Shown here piece by piece: positions 1-5,450 of a DNA stretch of 5,450 nt. The stretch covers positions 1 through 5,450 of the forward strand of contig JAHFQD010000144.1 in assembly GCA_023266455.1 (NCBI GenBank). Reading direction: 5' to 3'. The stretch comes from Candidatus Muproteobacteria bacterium. Lineage in GTDB: Bacteria > Pseudomonadota > Gammaproteobacteria > Acidiferrobacterales > Sulfurifustaceae. The translations under genes were made by a program, and so were the position numbers. Under the pieces are notes generated by a model. It ran no database searches, had not been told where the DNA came from, and was given only the letters and a program-made list of their open reading frames with translations. Each line of letters starts with the position of its first letter. Within the stretch, counting starts at the first letter, position 1.

Positions 1-926
1 ATGACGCGGTCTTTGTCGTCGCCGTAGTCGGTGGTGCGTAGCCACAGCGCGCCGTCTTTGTCGTAAGCCTTGCCGCTGTTGGCGAGCGCTTTCACCGTGG
101 CGTCGACCTTGCCTTCGGTGTACAGGCTCGATTCCAAATAATAAATATCGAACTTCACGCCGAACTTTTGTAAATCGATATCTTGTTCGTTGCGCAAATA
201 CGCCACCGCGAATTTGCGGATGGACTCTAAGTCGTTCACGTCGCCGCTGGCAGTCACCGGTGCGCCGTCGGTGGCGCGCATGGTTTTCTTCGCCAAGAAA
301 TCGTTGGCGATGTCTTGGATGTATTCGCCGTTGTACGCCGCTTCCGGCCAGCCGGGGGTGCCGGGCTGCAAACCATGCGCGCGCGCCTGCACCGAGAGCG
401 CGAGAGTTTGGATCTGCACGCCGGCGTCGTTGTAATAGAACTCGCGCGTGACCGCATAACCGCGTGCTTCCAGCAGCGACGCGAGCGTGTCGCCCAGCGC
501 CGCTTGCCGACCGTGGCCGACATGCAGCGGTCCAGTGGGATTGGCGGAAACGAATTCGATCTGAATTTTTTCGCGCCGGCCGGTGTCGCTGCGACCGAAG
601 TTTTCGCCGGCGGACAAGATCGTCGGCACGATGTCGGTTAACGCGCGCGTTGTCAGAAAAAAGTTAATAAAACCCGGTCCGGCGATTTCTACTTTGGCGA
701 CGTCGTTCGAGGTCGGTAGCGCGGCTACGATTTTCGTCGCTACGTCGCGTGGCTTGGCGCGCGCCGACTTCGCCAGGACTAACGCGATGTTGCTGGCGTA
801 GTCGCCGTGTTCTTTGGTCTTGGTGCGTTCAACGTCGAATTGCGGCTCGGCCTCCACGGGAAGTTGTCCCTGGGTCTTGAGCGTGCCGACGGCCTGTAAC
901 AGTAGGTTTGCGAGTTGGTGTTTCAA
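1..926 (-). CDS. argS: Arginyl-tRNA synthetase, N-terminal part (gene cut by left window edge)
   Basis: Class I aminoacyl-tRNA synthetase that charges tRNA(Arg) with arginine using ATP, in the cytoplasm. The minus-strand frame is open for 308 codons to the left edge; the C-terminal half is missing. Residues 1-90 match the N-terminal Add1 tRNA-binding domain, with the family stretches [14 protein letters not shown] and [12 protein letters not shown]. The catalytic HIGH-type motif is HVGH at about 135-138, within [14 protein letters not shown]. The visible end, [16 protein letters not shown], is the usual ArgS segment. I start it at the TTG at 926-924: the frame has no ATG or GTG between the upstream in-frame stop and this codon, and the resulting start ([13 protein letters not shown]) lines up with the MKxxIxxLIxxAL start of pseudomonad-type ArgS. 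I see no clear Shine-Dalgarno before it. The frame lies 43 bases downstream of the cyclase stop in the same direction, so co-transcription is possible. Identity is very secure; the start is likely but not proven. Confidence 0.96.
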   Translation of the reverse strand, partial: MKHQLANLLLQAVGTLKTQGQLPVEAEPQFDVERTKTKEHGDYASNIALVLAKSARAKPRDVATKIVAALPTSNDVAKVEIAGPGFINFFLTTRALTDIVPTILSAGENFGRSDTGRREKIQIEFVSANPTGPLHVGHGRQAALGDTLASLLEARGYAVTREFYYNDAGVQIQTLALSVQARAHGLQPGTPGWPEAAYNGEYIQDIANDFLAKKTMRATDGAPVTASGDVNDLESIRKFAVAYLRNEQDIDLQKFGVKFDIYYLESSLYTEGKVDATVKALANSGKAYDKDGALWLRTTDYGDDKDRV

Positions 927-969
927 CAGCGGTGCTTTGAAGTGCGAATGGGCGCGTATCTTATTACGT

Positions 970-3060
970 TTATCCGCGTGCTTGAATCCGTTCCAAATAG
1001 TAGCGGCTGACCGGGTCGTTGACGGCCTTCACCAGCTGGTCGAATAAACCCCGCGCTTTGGCGGCGTCGCCGCGGTGGAAACAGTCGCGTGCACGCGCGA
1101 AATCCTCAAGCCAATCGAGATTGGGGTATTCGTCGTCGGGGATCAGTTCGTAAACCCGCACCGGCGCCTCGCGTCCGCGGACACGAGCGACGTCGATTTC
1201 GCGTACCGCTTGGAACGCGTCCCGCACCTGGTTATAAGTGAATTCCGAGATGATCACGTGCGTGCCGTAGCGCTTGTTGAGATGCTCGATGCGCGAACCG
1301 AGGTTCACGGCGTCGCCGATCACGGTGTAATCGAAGCGGTCTTCCGATCCCATGTTGCCCACGATCATCGGCCCGGTGTTGATGCCGATGCCGATATCCA
1401 GCATCGGTCGCTGTTCGTTTTGCCATTGCTGCTGCAACGCGCGTAGTTCGCGCACCATGTCGAGCGCCGTGTGGCAAGCGGCGACGGCGTGATCGGGGCG
1501 CGGAATCGGCGCGCCGTAGACGGCCATGATGGCGTCGCCCATGTACTTGTCGAGCAACCCGTCGTGGCGGAACACCTGCGCTGTCATGCGCGTGAGATAC
1601 ATATTTAGCAAGCGCACGAGTTCTTCCGGTTCCAACGTTTCGGCGAGCGTGGTGAAGCCGCGTACGTCGGAGAACAAGACCGTCAGCTCGCGTTTTTCGC
1701 CGCCGAGCTTGAGCGATTCGATGTTCTGCGTAATTTCATCGACTAACTTCGCCGGCACGTAGTGCTGAAACGCGGATTTGATGCGGCGGCGTTCGGTATC
1801 GGTGAGGAAGTACTGCACTAACGTCGTGGATACGAATAGCAGTACCAGTAGAAACGTCGGATAGATCAGATTCAACCAAAGGTGCTGCAACGTGAATAAA
1901 TAAAACCCGCCGATGAGATAAACCGCCGCCAGTGCTGCCACGAGCGCGCTGGCCGTGGTCAGATTCAAGCGTGGCAGTATCAGGCTCAAAGCGATACCGA
2001 GAATTAATAATAAGGCCATCTCCAGCCCCGCCATCCAACCCGGATGGCGGATGAAATCGTTGCGCAAAATATTCTGAATGATGGTGGCGCGTACCTCGAC
2101 GCCCGGAAACGCGGGACTGTAAGGCGTGACGCGGATGTCGCCGATGCCCTTGGCGGTGGCGCCGATCAAAACGATGCGGTCTTTGAGCACGCGCGCGTCG
2201 AAGCGCGGATCAAACATGTCGGCGATGGAAAACGTGGTGAAACTTCGCTCCGGACCGTAGTAACGAATCAGTGCGCGGCCGTGGTTGTCGCTCGCGATCG
2301 TTTGTCCGCCGACGACGAGCGCGTTCACGCCGTCGCTGTCGGTGTGCAGGGTTAACTCCGAATCGTTGGTCAACGCGCGCGCCGCTTGCACGTCACCGGA
2401 AGGAAAGTAGCGATCGCGGTAAGGCACGACCAGCGTGGCCCAGCGCAAGGTGCCATCGCGGTCGGGACCGATGTTGAAGTGGCCGGCGTACTTCGCGGCT
2501 GCTTGCAGCGGCGGCAGATTAACGATGACGCCTTTGGGTTCACCCGTGCGTACCGGTTGATCGCCGCGATGACGCACGATCGGCACTTCTTGTTTGTCGA
2601 TCGTCGCGAATGCGGTGCGCGCGCGTTCCATGTCGACGTGTTTAGTTTCGTCTTCATCGAACAGAAACGCGATGCTCAACACCGTGCGCCCGCTCTTCGC
2701 GATCGCGCGGCGCAAGCGTTCGTCCGCCGCACCTTCGGATTCGGAGAACAGCACGTCGAAGACGATGACGCGGGCGCCGAACTCATCGAGCCGCTCGACG
2801 ACACGCGCTACGGTGTCGCGGCTCCACGGCCAGCGGCCCAGTGCCGCCAAACTCTTTTCGTCGATGGCGGCGATAGCGATTTTCTCGTCCGGCGGGGCCG
2901 ATGCCAGGTTTAACACCCGCATGTCGTAGGTTTTGAGTTCGAGCGTGTCGAGCAAGGGGTTGCCGACGATATAAAGGAGTAATACCAGCAAGGTCAGGCC
3001 GATCCCCAGCAATTTCGGGGTAAAAAGGCGCGATTTGGCGATATTTTGCAGGCGGGACAT
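970..3060 (-). CDS. CHASE2-domain membrane adenylate cyclase (class III)
   Basis: Predicted to make cAMP from ATP at the inner membrane in response to a periplasmic signal. Domains in the 696 residues: a transmembrane helix at about 17-33; a periplasmic CHASE2 sensor at about 35-340 (typical stretches [21 protein letters not shown] and [16 protein letters not shown]); three more membrane helices at about 342-362, 368-390 and 395-414; a linker; then the class III cyclase domain at about 454-640. Metal-binding Asp residues are D465 (FSDVRGF) and D509 (DKYMGD). K505 and T579 (FDYTVIGD) are the adenine-selecting pair of class IIIb enzymes. N586 and R590 (NLGSR) are the transition-state residues, so the site looks complete. 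Residues 650-696 form a TPR-like tail common in this family. The ATG at 3060 is directly preceded by an in-frame TGA, which fixes the upstream limit; no strong Shine-Dalgarno is visible. The gene is divergent from the CNB/GGDEF gene and followed by argS. The ligand of CHASE2 is unknown. Confidence 0.95.
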   Translation of the reverse strand: MSRLQNIAKSRLFTPKLLGIGLTLLVLLLYIVGNPLLDTLELKTYDMRVLNLASAPPDEKIAIAAIDEKSLAALGRWPWSRDTVARVVERLDEFGARVIVFDVLFSESEGAADERLRRAIAKSGRTVLSIAFLFDEDETKHVDMERARTAFATIDKQEVPIVRHRGDQPVRTGEPKGVIVNLPPLQAAAKYAGHFNIGPDRDGTLRWATLVVPYRDRYFPSGDVQAARALTNDSELTLHTDSDGVNALVVGGQTIASDNHGRALIRYYGPERSFTTFSIADMFDPRFDARVLKDRIVLIGATAKGIGDIRVTPYSPAFPGVEVRATIIQNILRNDFIRHPGWMAGLEMALLLILGIALSLILPRLNLTTASALVAALAAVYLIGGFYLFTLQHLWLNLIYPTFLLVLLFVSTTLVQYFLTDTERRRIKSAFQHYVPAKLVDEITQNIESLKLGGEKRELTVLFSDVRGFTTLAETLEPEELVRLLNMYLTRMTAQVFRHDGLLDKYMGDAIMAVYGAPIPRPDHAVAACHTALDMVRELRALQQQWQNEQRPMLDIGIGINTGPMIVGNMGSEDRFDYTVIGDAVNLGSRIEHLNKRYGTHVIISEFTYNQVRDAFQAVREIDVARVRGREAPVRVYELIPDDEYPNLDWLEDFARARDCFHRGDAAKARGLFDQLVKAVNDPVSRYYLERIQARG

Positions 3061-3072
3061 TCAGCAAGTAGC

Positions 3073-3087
3073 TCGTTTTGGACGAGT
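3073..3087. repeat. Short inverted repeat in cyclase leader
   Basis: CTCGT-TTTGG-ACGAG is a perfect 5-bp inverted repeat with a 5-base spacer, lying 13-27 bases upstream of the cyclase start codon. On the minus strand it could form a small hairpin in the mRNA leader or serve as a protein-binding half-site pair. It is short enough to occur by chance. Confidence 0.3.
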
Positions 3088-3122
3088 TTAGCAGCCTGTC
3101 AAGCGATGCAGCGTGCGACCGT

Positions 3123-3139
3123 TGGTGAAACCGGCACCA
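3123..3139. repeat. Inverted repeat TGGTG-N7-CACCA, possible operator
   Basis: A perfect 5-bp inverted repeat with a 7-base spacer, ending 19 bases before the start codon of the CNB/GGDEF gene. Its half-sites loosely recall the CRP site (TGTGA-N6-TCACA), but the spacing and the third half-site base differ, so I do not call it a CRP site. Position and symmetry fit an operator; function is unproven. Confidence 0.3.
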
Positions 3140-3158
3140 GTTTTGCTTCTATCTATGT

Positions 3159-4172
3159 ATGTCGTCGGATGTGTCTACAGCAATGGCAACTATGAAATCG
3201 GATACGCAACTGACCATTACCCTAAAAAACGCGATCGGCCGTGAAGAATTGGCCGCGATGCGGCTGTTCGCCGATGCGGATTTAGACGCGATCGCGGGGT
3301 TGCTCCGCGCTTGTCCCGTCTACACCTTACGCAAGGACGAAGTTCTCATCGTCCCTGGCATTGTGAATCAGCGGTTGTTCTTGGTGGTGCGCGGTCGTTT
3401 GCGCGTACACCTTGAGTCGTTGGAAACCGATCCGATTCAAATAATCGAAACCGGCGAAGCGGCCGGTGAAATTTCTCTCATCGACGAGAAGCCGGCGACG
3501 GCTTACGTCGTCGCCGATTCGGCGGCGAACGTGATCTCGATCGACAACGATACGTTTTGGGCGTTGGTCAATCTCGCGCCGGTGATCGCGCACAACATGT
3601 TGATTATGGTGGTGGAGCGCGTGCGTGCGAACAACGCGCTCATTTCCGAAGGCATGCGTTTGCGCGAACAATATCATCGCCAAACTAAAGTCGACGATCT
3701 GACCGGTCTGCGCAACAAGAAAGCGTTCGAAGAGTTGTTGCGCCGACAATTGATGCGCAGCTCCATGGGCGAGCGTCCGATGTCGCTGATGTTGGTCGAC
3801 ATTGACGACTTGTCGCAGTACAACGCCGATTTCGGCGCCGGCGCTAGTGACAACGCGCTCGTCGCGGTGGCGCAGACGCTACAAGATCAAGTGCGGCCGA
3901 CAGACCTCGTGGCGCGCATCGCCAACGGCACTTTCGCCGTTATTCTTCCCGATACGAATAGCACGAACGCGCGCATCGCCGCGGCGCGTCTATGCGCGGC
4001 GGTCGCCGAAGCGGTGGTTGTCATGGCCGATGAAAGTATTCTGCCGTCGGTAACCGTGAGTATCGGCATCGCCGATCGCACACAAGCAGATAAGGCGGAG
4101 GAACTGATCACCGCCGCGGAAAAAGCGTTAGAGCAATCTAAAACGACCGGACCCGGTTCGTTTTCGGATTAA
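3159..4172 (+). CDS. CNB-like / degenerate GGDEF two-domain protein, probable second-messenger receptor
   Basis: A 337-residue soluble protein with no membrane segment or signal peptide. Residues about 30-145 form a cyclic-nucleotide-binding fold (LFADADLDAIAGLL at the start; LFLVVRGRLRVHLE in the barrel). Its phosphate-binding cassette reads GEISLIDEKPATAYV at 103-117: E104 is kept, but the position that normally holds the phosphate-binding Arg is A113. A helical, probably coiled-coil linker at about 148-178 leads to a GGDEF domain at 179-330, opening with DDLTGLRNKKAF. D214, N222 and D231 match metal- and guanine-binding positions, but the GGDEF motif is ANGTF (255-259), so diguanylate cyclase activity is unlikely. 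R246-x-x-D249 sits nine residues before it, exactly as in the PleD c-di-GMP inhibitory site. It may therefore bind c-di-GMP, with or without a cyclic nucleotide. The start could be the ATG at 3159, 3183 or 3192; none has a clear Shine-Dalgarno. It is divergent from the adenylate cyclase. Domain calls are secure; the role is inferred. Confidence 0.9.
   Translation: MSSDVSTAMATMKSDTQLTITLKNAIGREELAAMRLFADADLDAIAGLLRACPVYTLRKDEVLIVPGIVNQRLFLVVRGRLRVHLESLETDPIQIIETGEAAGEISLIDEKPATAYVVADSAANVISIDNDTFWALVNLAPVIAHNMLIMVVERVRANNALISEGMRLREQYHRQTKVDDLTGLRNKKAFEELLRRQLMRSSMGERPMSLMLVDIDDLSQYNADFGAGASDNALVAVAQTLQDQVRPTDLVARIANGTFAVILPDTNSTNARIAAARLCAAVAEAVVVMADESILPSVTVSIGIADRTQADKAEELITAAEKALEQSKTTGPGSFSD
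4140..4164 (-). terminator. Candidate rho-independent terminator inside a coding end
   Basis: Read on the minus strand, the sequence AAAACGA-A-CCG-GGTC-CGG-TCGTTTT can fold into a 7+3 bp stem with one bulged base and a four-base loop, finishing in TTTT. It begins 5 bases after the stop codon of the minus-strand unknown gene, where a terminator for the PBP1A/unknown-gene operon would be expected. The stem is only moderately GC-rich and the T-run is short. The same bases code for residues near the C-terminus of the CNB/GGDEF protein on the plus strand, where the hairpin would lie before that gene's own stop. Confidence 0.4.
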
Positions 4173-4855
4173 GTTTCGGCGCGATCGCGTCGATCCTCGT
4201 TTTTATTCACTATTGATTCAACTTCACGCAAGTTCGCGCGCCGCATTGGGTTACCGTCGACCGGACTCAGCGGAACTTCGCGTATTGCACGACGCGTGAA
4301 TACGCATAACTCCACCGTAGTATCGTGCGCGACGAATCGAAACATCGGTAGCATCTCGTAACGATCACCGCCGAAGCGCACGCGCCGTTCGGATTGTTCG
4401 AAGTCGATGAACTGCTCGCTGAACCAAAGTTGAATTTGCTCCGGCGAGTCGGCGCCGACATGCAATTCCACGACCGCGCCTTCCGTGACGGTGCCCGCGA
4501 GCACCGGTCCCACGAGTTTCGGATCGAAAGCTTCTAGCCATCGCATCGCTTCAAGCGCGACGCCACGCAGATGATGCGCGCGTTGCGACAACTGTTTGCC
4601 TTGAAAGAGTTCGAGGTAGCGGCGTAGTTCTAATTCGATTTCTTCGTTGCTTGGTAAATTTTTCGTTTGCGGTATCGCCAGGCGTTCCGCCGCTTTGCGT
4701 TTGGCGGTGGCGTAATCGCGTACGCTTTCTTCGGCCATGATGCGCGCCGCCTCGTACGCCAAACGCGTGCGTGTTTGTTCGGCGGTATGCGAAGCGTGTT
4801 GCTGTGCGTGCCCCGCGCGTTGCGAACGAGATTTAGAAAAGTTTTTCCCGGACAT
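4169..4855 (-). CDS. Conserved protein of unknown function, downstream of PBP1A gene
   Basis: A 228-residue protein without signal peptide or membrane helices. It has a basic, Gln/His-rich N-terminus (1-30), a helical segment with EAARIMAEESVRDYATAKRK (35-54), then LPSNEEIELELRRYLELF (67-84). A globular part at about 97-205 contains LVGPVLAGTV and VELHVGADSPEQI, and ends in a conserved-looking SPVDGNPMRRANLREVES. It resembles conserved proteobacterial proteins sometimes annotated as nucleotidyltransferase-like (from memory). I see no clear GS-x(n)-DxD catalytic motif, so I assign no function. The ATG at 4855 is chosen because it is preceded by GGAAA and because extending the frame to 5011 would add 52 Arg/Pro-rich residues antisense-free but fully inside PBP1A codons. 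The gene begins 23 bases before the PBP1A gene ends, which suggests translational coupling. Its TAA (4171-4169) interleaves with the TAA of the convergent CNB/GGDEF gene. Confidence 0.8.
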   Translation of the reverse strand: MSGKNFSKSRSQRAGHAQQHASHTAEQTRTRLAYEAARIMAEESVRDYATAKRKAAERLAIPQTKNLPSNEEIELELRRYLELFQGKQLSQRAHHLRGVALEAMRWLEAFDPKLVGPVLAGTVTEGAVVELHVGADSPEQIQLWFSEQFIDFEQSERRVRFGGDRYEMLPMFRFVAHDTTVELCVFTRRAIREVPLSPVDGNPMRRANLREVESIVNKNEDRRDRAET

Positions 4856-5450
4856 TTTCCGTTTGGCTCGGCGTCGTCGTCGGAGGCGGCGTGACGCCGG
4901 GCGGCGTATCGCCAGCGACCGCGGGCGTGTCGGCGCCGGTTTCGGTGCCTTTAACGAAATATTCTTCCATCGCTTGCGGATCGGAGCCGTCCGTTGGTTG
5001 ACCGGTCTCACTATTGACCAGTGCCTTGACGATGTTCGCCGGCGGCACCGGTAATTTTTCGGGCATGTCTTTCAACACGTCGCGCATGTAGTCGATCCAG
5101 ATCGGCAGCGCGACGCTGCCGCCGGCTTCGCCGTGTCCGAGCGGCGCTGGTTGGTCGAAACCGATCCAGGCCGTGGCGACGACGTCGCTGTTGTAGCCGG
5201 AAAACCAGGCGTCGCGATATTCATTGGTGGTCCCGGTTTTACCCGCGAGATCTTTGCGTTTCAGCGACATGGCCGCTTGGCCGGTACCGTAGCGAATAAC
5301 GTCTTGCATCATGCTGGTCATGAGAAACGCGTTTTCCGCCGTCAATTTGCGCGGTGCCGCCCGCGGTGGTGCTTCTTCGCCTTTCACCGCCGGTCTAGCG
5401 ACAACACAATCGTCGCAAGCCAACGCCGGGTTCGCTCGAAAAAGAACTTT
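4833..5450 (-). CDS. mrcA: Penicillin-binding protein 1A-type, C-terminal part (cut by right window edge)
   Basis: The C-terminal 205 residues of a bifunctional class A PBP, which polymerises glycan strands and cross-links peptides in the periplasm from an inner-membrane anchor. The frame enters from the right edge. The visible part carries the KTG motif of the transpeptidase, in AGKTGTTNEYRDAWFSGY, with KTG at about residues 71-73 of the fragment. It continues with the PBP1A-like VATAWIGFDQPAPLG and SVALPIWIDYM. Upstream, RANPALACDDC and ENAFLMTSMMQDVIRYGTG are also typical of PBP1A. The catalytic Ser (SxxK), the SxN motif and the glycosyltransferase domain lie outside the window. The protein ends in a Pro/Thr/Gly-rich low-complexity tail (about the last 40 residues), common and variable in this family. 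Its stop (TAA, 4835-4833) lies inside the next gene. The gene symbol mrcA (ponA in some genera) assumes PBP1A rather than another class A paralogue. Confidence 0.94.
   Translation of the reverse strand, partial: KVLFRANPALACDDCVVARPAVKGEEAPPRAAPRKLTAENAFLMTSMMQDVIRYGTGQAAMSLKRKDLAGKTGTTNEYRDAWFSGYNSDVVATAWIGFDQPAPLGHGEAGGSVALPIWIDYMRDVLKDMPEKLPVPPANIVKALVNSETGQPTDGSDPQAMEEYFVKGTETGADTPAVAGDTPPGVTPPPTTTPSQTENVREKLF

Larger units (their letters stand above)
3061..3158. promoter_or_regulatory. Divergent intergenic region between cyclase and CNB/GGDEF genes
   Basis: These 98 bases separate two genes that start in opposite directions, so both promoters are expected here or just inside the genes. 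A TTGACA (-35-like) reads on the minus strand at 3102-3097, toward the cyclase, but no convincing -10 box follows at 16-18 bases. On the plus strand no clear -35/-10 pair stands out. Two short inverted repeats are present and listed separately. Shine-Dalgarno sequences are weak or absent for both genes. The regulatory role follows from gene orientation, not from a recognised motif. Confidence 0.5.

Noticed and set aside
190..641. Overlapping plus-strand open frames opposite argS
   Set aside because: argS on the other strand is unmistakable, including HVGH; these frames are Arg/Ala/Cys-rich shadows.
2386..2913. Plus-strand open frame of 175 codons opposite the cyclase
   Set aside because: It is entirely antisense to the well-supported CHASE2 coding sequence, has no recognisable domain and fits a chance open frame in GC-rich DNA.
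3097..3102. TTGACA as a sigma-70 -35 box for the cyclase gene
   Set aside because: A perfect hexamer, but no acceptable -10 box lies 16-18 bases downstream (the spot reads AAAACG or similar), so I did not call a promoter.
3123..3139. CRP/cAMP-receptor binding site upstream of the CNB/GGDEF gene
   Set aside because: The half-sites are TGGTG/CACCA rather than TGTGA/TCACA and the spacer is 7 rather than 6, so it does not meet the CRP consensus despite the tempting cAMP context.
3327..3749. Minus-strand open frame of 140 codons opposite the CNB/GGDEF gene
   Set aside because: It is antisense to a recognisable two-domain protein; its composition is His/Arg/Gln-rich with no domain signature.
4856..5011. 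N-terminal extension of the unknown gene to an upstream ATG at 5011 (52 more residues)
   Set aside because: The extension lies fully within PBP1A codons in another frame, is Arg/Pro-rich as out-of-frame GC-rich DNA tends to be, and shows no family-like sequence. The ATG at 4855 has a GGAAA before it.

Overview
The window reads as ordinary chromosomal DNA from a proteobacterium, most likely gamma- or betaproteobacterial. This rests on the styles of its ArgS and PBP1A proteins, its dense gene packing and a GC-rich composition. I cannot name a genus. There is no sign of mobile elements, CRISPR arrays, tRNA or rRNA. Five protein genes fill almost all of it.

Left to right: (1) the N-terminal 308 codons of arginyl-tRNA synthetase (argS) on the minus strand, cut by the left edge and apparently starting at a TTG codon; (2) 43 bases further right, a minus-strand CHASE2-type membrane adenylate cyclase of 696 aa; (3) a 98-base divergent intergenic region with two short inverted repeats; (4) a plus-strand 337-aa protein with a cyclic-nucleotide-binding (CNB) fold, a linker helix and a GGDEF-type domain whose signature motif is destroyed; (5) converging on it from the right, a minus-strand conserved gene of unknown function (228 aa), overlapped by 23 bases at its start by (6) the C-terminal 205 codons of a class A penicillin-binding protein (PBP1A type), which runs off the right edge.

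The unit most worth attention is the divergent pair in the middle. A cyclase with a full set of cAMP-making residues sits next to a protein combining a CNB-like domain with a degenerate GGDEF domain. The GGDEF domain keeps the RxxD pattern of a c-di-GMP inhibitory site. The CNB domain keeps the Glu of its phosphate-binding cassette but has Ala where the phosphate-binding Arg is expected. This suggests a second-messenger sensing module in which the partner protein is a receptor or scaffold rather than an enzyme. That role is inference.

The right half is very compact. The PBP1A gene and the unknown gene look translationally coupled. The unknown gene and the CNB/GGDEF gene end in interleaved stop codons on a TTAA palindrome. 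A hairpin that could terminate the minus-strand operon lies inside the last codons of the CNB/GGDEF gene.
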